A DNA stretch of 64,000 nt from an uncultured Pelagibacteraceae bacterium (GCA_902520685.1 CABYPE010000002.1:1-64000); one strand, 5' to 3'; shown: positions 23,212-34,083, numbered from the stretch's first letter. Notes: generated by a model from the letters alone, not told the origin. Made by a program: numbers and translations.

Positions 23212-24129
23212 ATGAAAAAGACTTATATCGTTGACTCAACGTGTAATGATATGCGTATTGATCGATGGATTAGACTTTCACTTGGTAAAATTCCTCAAAG
23301 TTTTATAGAAAAGCATTTAAGAGCAGGAAGAATTAAATTAAATAAAAAAAAGATTAAAAGTTCACACAAAGTTAAAATAAGTGATCAAATTGATCTGTTT
23401 AATATAGATTTTAAAGAAACAGTAATTAAAAAAAAAATAAAATTTGAGCCTTCAAAAAAAATTATAAAATCAAATGAAGATCTAATTATTGATAATAATG
23501 ATAAATTTATTGTCCTAAATAAAAAGTCTGGTATTTCTGTACAAGGTGGTACTAAATCTAAAAAAAATCTTGTTGATATTTTTGCTAAAAGTGAAATTTT
23601 TAAAAACACCAAGCCCTTTTCGGTTCATAGATTAGATAAAGATACATCAGGGGTTTTTATAATGGCAAAAACTAGGGAAAGCGCTCAACTACTTACCTCA
23701 TTGTTTAGATTACGCAAAGTTCATAAAACTTATCTAGCTATATGTCATGGCGAACTTCTTAAGGATAGAGGTGAATGGAATGATGACCTGATTAGGTATG
23801 ATGGAGAAAAAAAAATAGTAGAAAAAGCTAAAACATTATACAAAGTAATTGATAAAAATTCTGAAGCAAGTTTGATCGAGCTTAAACCTATAACAGGAAG
23901 AAAACATCAGTTACGAAAACAATTGTATGCAATAGGACAACCAATATTTGGTGATTTAAAATATAAACTTTCTAATTCAAGTAAAGGTCTTAACAAAAAT
24001 TTAATGCTACATTCATATCAAATTAGATTTATAATCAATGAAGTAAAACATACCTATACTGCTTTATTACCAGATTATTTTAAAAAATTGTTAAAAGTTA
24101 AACGTTTAAATTTTTCAAATTCGAAATAA
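23212..24129 (+). CDS. rluC: RluC/RluD-family 23S rRNA pseudouridine synthase
   Basis: S4-like N-terminus and catalytic motif HRLDKDTSGV. Confidence 0.85.
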   Translation: MKKTYIVDSTCNDMRIDRWIRLSLGKIPQSFIEKHLRAGRIKLNKKKIKSSHKVKISDQIDLFNIDFKETVIKKKIKFEPSKKIIKSNEDLIIDNNDKFIVLNKKSGISVQGGTKSKKNLVDIFAKSEIFKNTKPFSVHRLDKDTSGVFIMAKTRESAQLLTSLFRLRKVHKTYLAICHGELLKDRGEWNDDLIRYDGEKKIVEKAKTLYKVIDKNSEASLIELKPITGRKHQLRKQLYAIGQPIFGDLKYKLSNSSKGLNKNLMLHSYQIRFIINEVKHTYTALLPDYFKKLLKVKRLNFSNSK

Positions 24130-24727
24130 ATTTATTTATTAGAATTTCTTCAATTTTATTAAATTTTAGTTTTGAAATTTTTGATAAACTAGTAACTTCT
24201 TTATTTGAAATTCCACAAGGTATTATCTTTTTATATGGATTGAGATCATTTTTTATATTTAAACAAAAACCATGATAAGCAATCCATTTGCTTACTCGTA
24301 TACCTATAGCAGCAACTTTTTCCATTTTGCCTTTATTATTAAACCAAATACCAATGTTATTTCTATCAGCATGAGACTCTATTTTAAATTCTCTTAACGT
24401 TTCTATAATTGAATTTTCAATTACCGAAATAAATTTTCTTATATCCTTTTTTCTATTTCTTAAATCAATCACAAAATAAAACATTAATTGACCTGGTCCA
24501 TGATAAGTAATTTTGCCTCCACGATTTGTTTGATAAATTTCTATTGATTTATCTAAAATATCATTTGCTGAAGAACTTGAACCGGCAGTGAAAATGGGGT
24601 CATGTTCTAAAATCCATATTAGTTCTTTACTCTTATTTTTACTCACTAATTCCAATCTAGCTTCAAGCTGAGATATAGCATCATTGTATTTTATAGGTTT
24701 TGTTGACTTTTTAATCTCTATTTTCAT
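24098..24727 (-). CDS. lipB: Octanoyltransferase LipB
   Basis: RGGKITYHGPGQL, IAYHGFCLNIKNDL, PCGI motifs. Confidence 0.95.
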   Translation of the reverse strand: MKIEIKKSTKPIKYNDAISQLEARLELVSKNKSKELIWILEHDPIFTAGSSSSANDILDKSIEIYQTNRGGKITYHGPGQLMFYFVIDLRNRKKDIRKFISVIENSIIETLREFKIESHADRNNIGIWFNNKGKMEKVAAIGIRVSKWIAYHGFCLNIKNDLNPYKKIIPCGISNKEVTSLSKISKLKFNKIEEILINKFISNLKNLNV

Positions 24728-24787
24728 AAAAAAATTGTATTCTTTATATTATGTATTAAAAGTTCCGACTGAATAATAGGTAAATTT

Positions 24788-26161
24788 ATGACTTTAATTA
24801 AAAAAATCAAAGACAAAAAAGTCAATTTTGAATTTAATAAAGAGTACATTAAAGTAGTCACTGACAAGATTACAAGTAATGATGCCTTATTTATTACGAA
24901 CTCTTTTAAAGAAATGCATCCTGCAGATGCTGCTGATATTATCGAACATTTAGGTGAAAATGATAGAGAAAAACTAATTAAATTAAATAATTTCAAAATT
25001 AATCCAGAAGTTTTTATTGAATTAAATGAGTCTGTTCAATCAGAAATTATTAAATATCTTTCATCAGATGCTATTGTAGGAATACTTAAAAATTTAGAGT
25101 CAGATGATGCTATTTCAATTTTAGAAAACGTTGAAGAAAAAGATAAAAACACGATATTAAGTTCATTACCTCCAAAAGACCGTTTTGCCTTATTAGAAGG
25201 ACTTAGTTACCCAGAAGATAGTGCTGCTAGAATTATGCAGAGAGAATTTACAGCCATTCCTAGTAATTGGTCAGTCGGTCAAACTATAGATTATCTTAGG
25301 GAAAATAAAGACTTACCTGAACAATTTTTAGAAATTTATATTGTAGATGAAAATTTTAAGCCAATTGGTACTGTCCCATCTTCTAAAGTTTTAAGAACTG
25401 CTAGAGAAACAAAAATGTCATCTATTATGGATGACACTACTTTTTTAATACCTGTTGATATGGATAGAGAAGAGGTTGGTAATTTATTTGAGAACTATAA
25501 TCTTAATTCAGCATGTGTTGTAGATAAAGCAAATAAGTTGGTAGGTATGATCACTTCAGACGATGTTCTAACTGTATTAAAAGAGGAAGCAGAAGAAGAT
25601 GCATTAAGATTAGCTGGAGTAGGTGATGAAGAAATTACAGATGGTGTTGTAAAAAAAACAAAAAGAAGATTTAACTGGCTTTTACTTAATTTATTTACAG
25701 CCTTTTTAGCAACTTGGTGTATTAGTTTATTTGGGGCAACCATTGAACAAATGGTAGTATTAGCTTTCTTAATGCCTATTGTTGCTTCTATGGGTGGAAA
25801 TGCTGGTATGCAAACTTTGGCTGTAGCTGTAAGAACTATAGCAACTAACGATTTAACTCAAAATAATTTTTCATCAAATGTATTTAAAGAATTTTCTATT
25901 GGTATTTTAAATGGAATTATTTTTGCAATTATAAGTGCTATTATTGTTAAAATTTGGTTTCAAGATAACATTCTTTCAATTATTATTGCTATATCAATGG
26001 TGCTTACAATGATAATAGCAGGGCTATTTGGTATTTTAGTTCCATTTACATTAAAGAAAATGAATATAGATCCAGCTATTGCATCAAGTGTTTTTGTAAC
26101 AACAATTACAGATGTAATAGGTTTTGTTTCCTTTTTAGGGGTTGGAGCCTACTTTTTGTAA
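24788..26161 (+). CDS. mgtE: Magnesium transporter MgtE
   Basis: MgtE N-domain + CBS domains + C-terminal transmembrane domain (PIVASMGGNAGMQTL). Confidence 0.95.
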   Translation: MTLIKKIKDKKVNFEFNKEYIKVVTDKITSNDALFITNSFKEMHPADAADIIEHLGENDREKLIKLNNFKINPEVFIELNESVQSEIIKYLSSDAIVGILKNLESDDAISILENVEEKDKNTILSSLPPKDRFALLEGLSYPEDSAARIMQREFTAIPSNWSVGQTIDYLRENKDLPEQFLEIYIVDENFKPIGTVPSSKVLRTARETKMSSIMDDTTFLIPVDMDREEVGNLFENYNLNSACVVDKANKLVGMITSDDVLTVLKEEAEEDALRLAGVGDEEITDGVVKKTKRRFNWLLLNLFTAFLATWCISLFGATIEQMVVLAFLMPIVASMGGNAGMQTLAVAVRTIATNDLTQNNFSSNVFKEFSIGILNGIIFAIISAIIVKIWFQDNILSIIIAISMVLTMIIAGLFGILVPFTLKKMNIDPAIASSVFVTTITDVIGFVSFLGVGAYFL

Positions 26162-26163
26162 AG

Positions 26164-26979
26164 TTAAATATTATCAATTAATCGAACTTTGTTTAAGTAG
26201 TAAGCAACAAATAACCTCGAGTTATTACTTTTTTTTGTATACTTAAGATTTTTTTTATTTCTTAATTCCAAATAATCAATCTTAATTTTATAATTAATTT
26301 CAAGTTGTTTTTTTTGTTCTATTAAAAAATTAGAAATATTTTTTTTGTTATTAGTTCCCTTTTTTATATTTACTAGTTTTTTATATATATTGCCAGCTTT
26401 ATGTAAGTCAGATTCTTTCAATAATATATTTCTTGAAGATAATGCTATTTTATTTTTATCTCGTATCGTTTTGCAAGCAATAATTTTTGTAGGATATTTC
26501 TTTTCTAAAAAATTCTTGACTAAATATAGCTGTTGAAAATCTTTTTCACCCATAAATATTTTATTAGGATTAATAATTTTTGTTAGAATATTCATTACAT
26601 CTAAAACTCCTTCAAAATGACCTTTTCTAAATTTTGCACATAAAATTTTATCCTTATTATTTAGAGTAATTCTTGATTTTTTTTTATCTTTGTATACGTC
26701 TTTAAATTTTGGAAGGTAAACAAAATCCACTTTTTTTGTTTTTTTCAAAATTTTTAAATCTTTTTTAATATTTCGTGGATAAGATTTTAAATCCTTTTTA
26801 TTATTAAATTGTTTAGGATTTAAAAAAATACTTACTATAGTTTTTTTACAAAGTTTTTTTGATTTATTTATTAGTGATAAATGACCTTTATGAATGCCAC
26901 CCATCGTAGGAATAAAACCTAAGTCATTAAATGGCCTTAATGATTTAAATAATGATGTATTGTTTAATAAAATTTTCAT
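26164..26979 (-). CDS. panC: Pantothenate synthetase (likely Met at 26979 rather than 27009)
   Basis: GFIPTMGGIHKGHLSLI, GEKDFQQL, SSRN motifs. Confidence 0.9.
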   Translation of the reverse strand: MKILLNNTSLFKSLRPFNDLGFIPTMGGIHKGHLSLINKSKKLCKKTIVSIFLNPKQFNNKKDLKSYPRNIKKDLKILKKTKKVDFVYLPKFKDVYKDKKKSRITLNNKDKILCAKFRKGHFEGVLDVMNILTKIINPNKIFMGEKDFQQLYLVKNFLEKKYPTKIIACKTIRDKNKIALSSRNILLKESDLHKAGNIYKKLVNIKKGTNNKKNISNFLIEQKKQLEINYKIKIDYLELRNKKNLKYTKKSNNSRLFVAYYLNKVRLIDNI

Positions 26980-27013
26980 TTGTATTAAAATATTTAATAA
27001 GTAAAACATTTAA

Positions 27014-27829
27014 ATGATTAAACAAGCAATTATTCCTTTAGCTGGATTAGGCACAAGGTTACTACCTTTAACCAGTATTTTTGCTAAAGAACTTCTGCCT
27101 ATAAATGGTAAACCTGGAATTGAGTATATTCTTGATGAATGTATTAATGCCGGTGTTAAAGAAATAATATTTATAATATCATCGAAGAAAATGATGATAA
27201 AAAAATATTTTTATAGTGATCAATTTTATAAAAATATTATAAAAAAAAAGAAAGATAAAAGAATAGTTGGTGAGTATAAAAAAATTTTAAAGTATAAAAA
27301 TAAAATCAAGTTTGTATATCAAAACATTCCAAAAGGCACGGGTGATGCTGTCCTTAAAGCACAAAAATTTATAAAGAATAAATATTTTTTAATGTTATTA
27401 CCAGATGATTTAATAATTAAAAAAAATTGCTCAAAAGCTATGATTAATATTTATCAAAAACATAAAGTGTCAGTTATGGCTTCTATGACAGTAAAAAAAA
27501 ATACTGTTTCAAGATGGGGGATATATAAGATAAAAAAAAAAATTAATAGAAGAAATTTCCTCATTGATGGTGTTGTAGAAAAACCATCAATTAAAAAAGC
27601 ACCATCTAATAAAGCGGTAATAGGCAGATATATATTACCAAGAAAAATTTTTAAAAAAATAAAATCTTTAAAACCTAGCAAAGGAAATGAAATCCATATA
27701 ACGGATGCTATCCAGCAACTTATAAATGATAATGAAAAGTTTATAGCACATAATTTTGAGGGTAAGTATCTTGATTGTGGAACAATGAACGGCTACATCA
27801 ATTCTTCTAAAGAGATTGGCAAATTATGA
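27014..27829 (+). CDS. galU: UTP--glucose-1-phosphate uridylyltransferase
   Basis: IIPLAGLGTRLLPLTSIFAKELLPINGKPGIEYI. Confidence 0.95.
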   Translation: MIKQAIIPLAGLGTRLLPLTSIFAKELLPINGKPGIEYILDECINAGVKEIIFIISSKKMMIKKYFYSDQFYKNIIKKKKDKRIVGEYKKILKYKNKIKFVYQNIPKGTGDAVLKAQKFIKNKYFLMLLPDDLIIKKNCSKAMINIYQKHKVSVMASMTVKKNTVSRWGIYKIKKKINRRNFLIDGVVEKPSIKKAPSNKAVIGRYILPRKIFKKIKSLKPSKGNEIHITDAIQQLINDNEKFIAHNFEGKYLDCGTMNGYINSSKEIGKL

Positions 27830-29124
27830 AACTATGCATGATAGGAACAGGTTACGTTGGTTTAGTGAGTGGTGTTTGTTTCTCGGATTTAGGTAATGAT
27901 GTAATTTGTGTAGATAAGGATATCAATAAGATTAATAATTTAAAAAAAGGTATAATTCCAATTTACGAGCCAGGTTTAGAGGAATTAGTTTTAAAAAATT
28001 ATAAAAATAAAAGATTAAATTTTTCAACAAATTTAAGAGATTCAGTAAAAAAATCAGATATTGTCTTCATATGTGTAGGAACACCTACAAAAAAAAACAG
28101 TAATAGTGCTGATCTTACTCAGGTTTTTTCTGCGGGAAAAGAAATATCTAAATCTATAAATAAATTCAAAATTATTATAAATAAATCTACTGTTCCAGTA
28201 ACAACAGGCGATGAACTTGAAAAAATAATAGCTAAAAAAGTAAATAAAAAATATTTTTCTGTAGTATCAAATCCTGAATTTTTGAGAGAAGGAGAAGCAA
28301 TCAGAGATTTTATTTACCCAGATCGAGTTGTAGTAGGGTCAAATGATAAAAAATCTTCAAAAATATTAAAAAATTTGTACTCTCCATTAATTTCTAAAGG
28401 TGCAAAGTTTGTATCCACCAATAGAAGAGCAGCTGAATTAATTAAATATGCTTCAAATGCTTTTTTAGCAACAAAAATTTCATTTATTAATGAAATAGCA
28501 AATTTATGTGAAAAAACAGGTATTGATGTCGAGGATATTTCAATTGGTATCGGTCTTGATAAAAGAATTGGCAGCAGATTTTTGAGAGCTGGCCCAGCTT
28601 ATGGAGGCTCATGTTTTCCAAAAGATACCAAGGCTATTGTTTCTACTGCTGAAAAATTTAAGATAAACTTATCTATAATTAAAAGTGTAATCAAATCAAA
28701 TAATCTTAGATCACATTTATTACTAAAAAGATTAACATTAATAATGAAAAATAAAATTAAAAATAAAAAAATTTCATTTTTAGGTGTAACTTTTAAAGCA
28801 AATACTGATGATATGAGAGACTCTTCTAGTTTAGAATTAATTCCTTATCTTTCAAAAAAAGGAGCTAAAATAAAATATTACGATCCTACTGGTTATAAAA
28901 AAGAATTTAAAAATCTAAAGAATGTTGAGTTTTCAACTTCAATAGGGGAGTCTATTAAAGGTTCGGATATTGTAATTATTCATACCGAGTGGAATGATTT
29001 CAAATCCATCAATTTTAAAAAGTTTTCAAAAAATAAAAAATTAATTATATACGACATGAGAAATATTTTTTCTTCATCCAAAATCAAAAAAATTGGTTTT
29101 AAATATTTTGGTATTGGTAGATAA
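27826..29124 (+). CDS. ugd: UDP-glucose 6-dehydrogenase
   Basis: Rossmann GTGYVGLVSG; GGSCFPKDTKA catalytic Cys motif. Confidence 0.96.
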   Translation: MKLCMIGTGYVGLVSGVCFSDLGNDVICVDKDINKINNLKKGIIPIYEPGLEELVLKNYKNKRLNFSTNLRDSVKKSDIVFICVGTPTKKNSNSADLTQVFSAGKEISKSINKFKIIINKSTVPVTTGDELEKIIAKKVNKKYFSVVSNPEFLREGEAIRDFIYPDRVVVGSNDKKSSKILKNLYSPLISKGAKFVSTNRRAAELIKYASNAFLATKISFINEIANLCEKTGIDVEDISIGIGLDKRIGSRFLRAGPAYGGSCFPKDTKAIVSTAEKFKINLSIIKSVIKSNNLRSHLLLKRLTLIMKNKIKNKKISFLGVTFKANTDDMRDSSSLELIPYLSKKGAKIKYYDPTGYKKEFKNLKNVEFSTSIGESIKGSDIVIIHTEWNDFKSINFKKFSKNKKLIIYDMRNIFSSSKIKKIGFKYFGIGR

Positions 29125-29125
29125 T

Positions 29126-29587
29126 TTAATTTAATTCAAAAATTGCATCAACTTCCACAGATACTCCAAGTGGCAAACTATTTGTACTCACAGCAGCTCT
29201 AGTATGCATTCCTGCATCACCAAAAATAGAAGCAATAAGATCAGAAGCGCCATTAATTACTTTTGGTTGATCAGTAAATTCTTCAATTGAATTAACAAAA
29301 CCAGTTAATTTCACACAAGATTTAATTTTAGATAGATCTTCATTACATGCTATTTTAGCTTGCGCAACTATACTTAAACCACATCTTTTTGCAGCATTAT
29401 ATCCTTGTTCTGTTGTAAGTTCTTTACCAATTTTACCTTTTATTAATTCTCCATTAGCTGAAATTGAAATTTGTCCTGAAATATAAAGTAATTTACCAAC
29501 TATTTTTGTTGCAACATAATTACCTGCTGGAGCTTTTGCCTCAGGCAATTCTAATCCTAATTCTATAATTTTTTTTTCAAAACTCAT
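29126..29587 (-). CDS. RidA/YjgF-family protein
   Basis: RAAVSTNSLPLGVSVEVDAIFE signature. Confidence 0.9.
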   Translation of the reverse strand: MSFEKKIIELGLELPEAKAPAGNYVATKIVGKLLYISGQISISANGELIKGKIGKELTTEQGYNAAKRCGLSIVAQAKIACNEDLSKIKSCVKLTGFVNSIEEFTDQPKVINGASDLIASIFGDAGMHTRAAVSTNSLPLGVSVEVDAIFELN

Positions 29588-29595
29588 TTTTAAAA

Positions 29596-32178
29596 TTATT
29601 TTTTCTTTTTTCTTTTTTTTTTACTTCTATCGTATTCTTTTCTTTTCTCAATAAGAATTAAAGCCTCTTCCATTGTTAATTCTGTAGGATCTTTTTCCTC
29701 TGGAATGGTAGCATTTAAAGTTTTATATTTAATATAAGGTCCATATTGACCCTTCATAACTCTAACTGGTTTTTTATCCTCTGGATGTTCTCCTAAGTCT
29801 TTTATAATAGAGGATGACATTCTTCCGGGCTTTGCCTCAGCAATTAAAGTAATTGCTCTATTAAGTCCTAAAGAAAAAATTTCTTCAACATTTTCAATTC
29901 TTGCTGATTTATTATCACATTTTAAATAAGGCCCAAATCTTCCAGTATTTAAAAATATATCTTTTTGATTTTCTGGATTAATTCCAAGTGATTTTGGAAG
30001 TGAACAAAGAAATTTAGCTTTATCAATATCAATATTTTCTAATAAAATTCCTTTTGGAATTGAAACATTTTTAAGTAATTCATTTACGTTAGATTTAGGC
30101 TTTTTTGTTCTTTTCTTTTTTTTTGGTTTTTCTTCATCTAAATTATCCTCTAAGATTTTTTCATATTGTAAGTATGGTCCAAATCTTCCATTTTTTAAAA
30201 AAATATCATTTCCATTTTCATGCTTGCCAATAAATTTAGGTTCTGCTAATTGAGATTGAGCTGCTGCTTTTGCTTTAGATAATGGTCTTGTAAATTTGCA
30301 TTCAGGATAATTTGAGCATCCAATAAAAGCTCCTCCTCTAAAACTATTTTTTAAACTAAGAGATCCTGTTTCACATAATTGGCATTTTCTAACAACTTTA
30401 CCATCTGCATCTTTATCAAAAATTAAAGTACCCAAACTATCATTCAACAAATCTAAAACTTCTCTCGTTCTTTTTTCCTTAACTTCAGAAACATTAATAT
30501 TAAAATCTTTCCAAAACATTTCCAAAACTTTTATCCAGCTTTCTTTACCTGATGTAATTTCATCCAGTTGATCTTCTAATCCAGCTGTAAAATTATAATC
30601 AACATATTTAGAAAATAATTTCTCCAAAAAAGCTGAAATAAGTTTTCCTCTATCTGTAGGAAAAAATCTTTTATTAACTATTTCAGCATATCCTCGATTA
30701 GCTATTGTTGAAATTATACTTGCATATGTAGATGGTCTTCCTATACCAAGCTCTTCTAATTTTTTTACGAGACTAGCTTCGGAGTATCTTGGAGGTGGTT
30801 GTGTAAAATGCTGTTCATCAAAAAGTGCCTCAATGTTAATTGGGCCTTTTGACATTTCTGGAAGTATTCCCTCATCATCATCTTTATTTGGACTTGGAAA
30901 TACTTTCAAGTAACCATCAAATTTTAAAACAGAACCACTTGTTTTGCAGATTGTTTGATTATCTTCTGAAGAAATTGTAATTGTGTTTCTATCAAATTTT
31001 GCAGTTTCCATTTGAGAAGATAAGGCTCGACTCCAAATTAAATTATATAGTTTATGTTGATCTGAACTTAAATACTTTTTAACTGAATCAGGTGATCTAA
31101 TAATATCTGTAGGTCGAATAGCCTCATGAGCTTCTTGTGCATTTTTAGCTTTTTTGCCAGAATAATTTAAAGGATTTTCAGGTAAGTAATCTTTACCATA
31201 TTTATTCTTTATGAAATTTCTAAAATCTGAAATTGCATCAGCAGATAAGTTTGTACCATCTGTTCTCATGTAGGTAATTAAACCTATTGTTTCACCATCA
31301 ATTTCAATACCTTGATATAATTTTTGTGCAATTTGCATTGTTCTTGATGCACCAAAACCTAGTCTGCTTGAAGCAACTTGTTGAAGGGTAGAAGTTGTGA
31401 ATGGACCAGATGGATTCCTACTTACTACTTTGGATGAAATATCAGTAATTTGAAATTTTTTATTTTTAATTTCTGAAATTGCAGCATCTACATCATTCTT
31501 ATTTTTAAAAGAAAATTTTTCTATTTTTTTTCCATTAAGTTGAGAGATGCTAGCTGATATCTTATCATTTTTATCATTTTTAAAATTGACAGTTACTGTC
31601 CAAAATTCATCTGGCTGAAAAGACTCAATTGCATGTTCACGTTCAGTAATCAATTTTAAAGCAACAGATTGAACTCTTCCAGCAGATTTAGAACCAGGTA
31701 GTTTTGTCCATAATATTGGTGAGATATTAAATCCAACTAAATAATCTAGTGCTCTTCTAGCCATATAAGCATCAACCAATAAAGGTTCAATTTGTCTTGG
31801 ATTTTCAATTCCATGAGTTACCGCTTTTTTTGTTATTTCATTAAAAACAACTCTTTCAATTTCCTTGTCTTTTAAAAGTTTTTTTTCATTTAAATATTCT
31901 TTTACATGCCAAGCAATTGCTTCTCCTTCACGATCTGGGTCAGTAGCTAAAATAATCTTAGAGGATTCTTTTGCAGCATCAGTAATTTCTTTTAGATATT
32001 TTTTTGAAAAGCTATCAACTTCCCATTCCATCTTAAAATTTTGCTCAGGATCTACCGAACCATTTTTAGATGGTAAATCTCTTATATGACCATAGCTAGC
32101 TAAAACAGTATAATTATCACCTAAATATTTATTTATTGTTTTAGCTTTAGCAGGACTTTCAACTATGACCAGATTCAT
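29596..32178 (-). CDS. topA: DNA topoisomerase I
   Basis: TOPRIM VESPAKAKTI, YMRTDGTNLS active-site Tyr, C-terminal zinc finger CQLCETG...CSNYPEC. Confidence 0.97.
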   Translation of the reverse strand: MNLVIVESPAKAKTINKYLGDNYTVLASYGHIRDLPSKNGSVDPEQNFKMEWEVDSFSKKYLKEITDAAKESSKIILATDPDREGEAIAWHVKEYLNEKKLLKDKEIERVVFNEITKKAVTHGIENPRQIEPLLVDAYMARRALDYLVGFNISPILWTKLPGSKSAGRVQSVALKLITEREHAIESFQPDEFWTVTVNFKNDKNDKISASISQLNGKKIEKFSFKNKNDVDAAISEIKNKKFQITDISSKVVSRNPSGPFTTSTLQQVASSRLGFGASRTMQIAQKLYQGIEIDGETIGLITYMRTDGTNLSADAISDFRNFIKNKYGKDYLPENPLNYSGKKAKNAQEAHEAIRPTDIIRSPDSVKKYLSSDQHKLYNLIWSRALSSQMETAKFDRNTITISSEDNQTICKTSGSVLKFDGYLKVFPSPNKDDDEGILPEMSKGPINIEALFDEQHFTQPPPRYSEASLVKKLEELGIGRPSTYASIISTIANRGYAEIVNKRFFPTDRGKLISAFLEKLFSKYVDYNFTAGLEDQLDEITSGKESWIKVLEMFWKDFNINVSEVKEKRTREVLDLLNDSLGTLIFDKDADGKVVRKCQLCETGSLSLKNSFRGGAFIGCSNYPECKFTRPLSKAKAAAQSQLAEPKFIGKHENGNDIFLKNGRFGPYLQYEKILEDNLDEEKPKKKKRTKKPKSNVNELLKNVSIPKGILLENIDIDKAKFLCSLPKSLGINPENQKDIFLNTGRFGPYLKCDNKSARIENVEEIFSLGLNRAITLIAEAKPGRMSSSIIKDLGEHPEDKKPVRVMKGQYGPYIKYKTLNATIPEEKDPTELTMEEALILIEKRKEYDRSKKKRKKKK

Positions 32179-32215
32179 AATTTAACAAACTACTTAAAAG
32201 GGTCTGATAGTCAAA

Positions 32216-32794
32216 TTAATAAATTTTGGACTTACTTTCTTCTTTATTTTTCAGTCTTTTGATATTTTCTCTATGTGTGAAAAAAATCAATACAAACATA
32301 ATTATAAAAAAAATAACAATATCTATATTACCTTTTATCAAGAGATAAACAGGAACAGAAAGAGAAGCAACTATGGATGAAAGAGAAGAGTACTTAGATA
32401 ATAAAAAAATAATTATCCAGGATAATATGAAAACAATCCCTAATAAAATGTTTATTGAAAATAATATTCCAACATAAGTAGCAACTCCTTTTCCACCTTT
32501 AAATTTTAGCCATATTGGAAATACATGTCCCAAAAAAGCACATAATGAAGCAATATATATTAGTTCAGGAAAATTAATCTTAACATAAATCACTGGTATT
32601 ATAGCTTTAGTTATGTCTAGGACTAAGGTTAAATATCCAATAAGTTTATTTCCAGTTCTTAAGACATTTGTAGCACCAATATTACCTGAACCTATATCTC
32701 TAATATCCTTTTTTAAAAAAATTTTTGTTAAGATTAAACCAAATGGAATAGATCCCATTAGGTATGATGCTATACCTACAATTAAGTATTCCAT
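32216..32794 (-). CDS. plsY: Acyl-phosphate glycerol-3-phosphate acyltransferase
   Basis: GSIPFGLIL, GSGNIGATNVLRTG, GGKGVATYVG motifs. Confidence 0.95.
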   Translation of the reverse strand: MEYLIVGIASYLMGSIPFGLILTKIFLKKDIRDIGSGNIGATNVLRTGNKLIGYLTLVLDITKAIIPVIYVKINFPELIYIASLCAFLGHVFPIWLKFKGGKGVATYVGILFSINILLGIVFILSWIIIFLLSKYSSLSSIVASLSVPVYLLIKGNIDIVIFFIIMFVLIFFTHRENIKRLKNKEESKSKIY

Positions 32795-32796
32795 TA

Positions 32797-34083
32797 CTAT
32801 ATTTTAAATAATTCCTTACCTTTTACAAAGGTATTAGTTACTTTACCCTGAAGTTTTTTGTCCTCTATAGAGGTGTTTTTAGACTTTGAAACTAATTTTT
32901 CTTTTTTTACAATCCACGGTTTATATAAATCAACAATACATAAGTCAGCATCATTTCCAATTGAAAGGTTGCCCTTATTGATTTTAAGTATTTTGGCTGG
33001 ATTAGATGTTAGTGCTTTTATTATAGTTTCCAATTTAAGAGATCCATTATGATAAAGTTCTAAACTTAAAGAAAGAAGAGTTTCTATTCCAGAAGCTCCA
33101 GTTGCAGCCTGAGAAAAGGTTAGTCTTTTTGATTCTTCATCTTCTGGTTTATGATCTGAAACGATAACATCGATTAATTCATCTTTTAATCCTTGAACCA
33201 AAGCTTCACGGTCTTCCTCTCTTCTTAAAGGAGGAGATAATTTTAAAAAAGTTCTAAAGTCACCTATATCATTTTCATTTAATGAAAGATTATTTATAGA
33301 AACTCCAGAGGTAAATTTAACTACTTCTTTTCTTTGTTTAATGACATCAATAGATTTTTGAGAGGATAATTGGGATATGTGATATCTGCACTTTACTTTT
33401 TCTAATAAAGTTAAATCTCTTTCAATTAAAATTCTTTCAGCTATTTCTGGTATTCCAGATAAACCCAATTTTGAGGCTATAATTCCTGAATTTATCATAC
33501 CATTTTTTGCGAGTTCATAATCTTCTGCGTGTTGCATTATTAAACATCCGAGGTCTTTCGCAGAATTCATTATCCTGGACATTAGTCTTGGGTTTTGTAT
33601 TGTTTTAATACCATCCGTAAATGCAATTATTCCTTTTTTTTGTAATAAACCAAATTCTGTCATATTAGTTCCCTCAATATTTTTTGTAAGAGAAGCACAA
33701 GGGAAAATATTAATTTTAGATTTATCTCTTCCTCTTCTTTTTAAAAAATCTACAATTGAAACATTATCTATAATTGGATCTGTATTAGGCATTGTAACCA
33801 CAGAGGTGACACCACCTGATAAAGCAGCATTACTAAGTGTTTTAAAGTTTTCTTTATATTCGTAACCAGGCTCACCTACAAAAACTCGCATATCAACAAG
33901 CCCTGGAAATATATATTTCCCTTTTAAATCAATTGGTCTTTCTCTTGTAGGAAGATTTTTTGTATTGACCTTTTTTCCAACAGCTTCAATTTTGCCATCC
34001 TCTCCAATAATTAAACCACCAACTTCGTTAATTGAGTTATAAGGATCAATTATATTAGCGTTTATAAAATATTGTTTTTTCAT
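32797..34083 (-). CDS. Dihydroorotase-like protein adjacent to pyrB; HxH metal motif replaced, likely non-catalytic (PyrC'/PyrX type)
   Basis: Amidohydrolase/DHOase family (GGVTSVVTMPNTDP, HAEDYELAKNG, SDHKPEDEESK, GASGIETLL) but DMRVFVGEPG in place of DxHxHLREPG. Confidence 0.85.
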   Translation of the reverse strand: MKKQYFINANIIDPYNSINEVGGLIIGEDGKIEAVGKKVNTKNLPTRERPIDLKGKYIFPGLVDMRVFVGEPGYEYKENFKTLSNAALSGGVTSVVTMPNTDPIIDNVSIVDFLKRRGRDKSKINIFPCASLTKNIEGTNMTEFGLLQKKGIIAFTDGIKTIQNPRLMSRIMNSAKDLGCLIMQHAEDYELAKNGMINSGIIASKLGLSGIPEIAERILIERDLTLLEKVKCRYHISQLSSQKSIDVIKQRKEVVKFTSGVSINNLSLNENDIGDFRTFLKLSPPLRREEDREALVQGLKDELIDVIVSDHKPEDEESKRLTFSQAATGASGIETLLSLSLELYHNGSLKLETIIKALTSNPAKILKINKGNLSIGNDADLCIVDLYKPWIVKKEKLVSKSKNTSIEDKKLQGKVTNTFVKGKELFKI

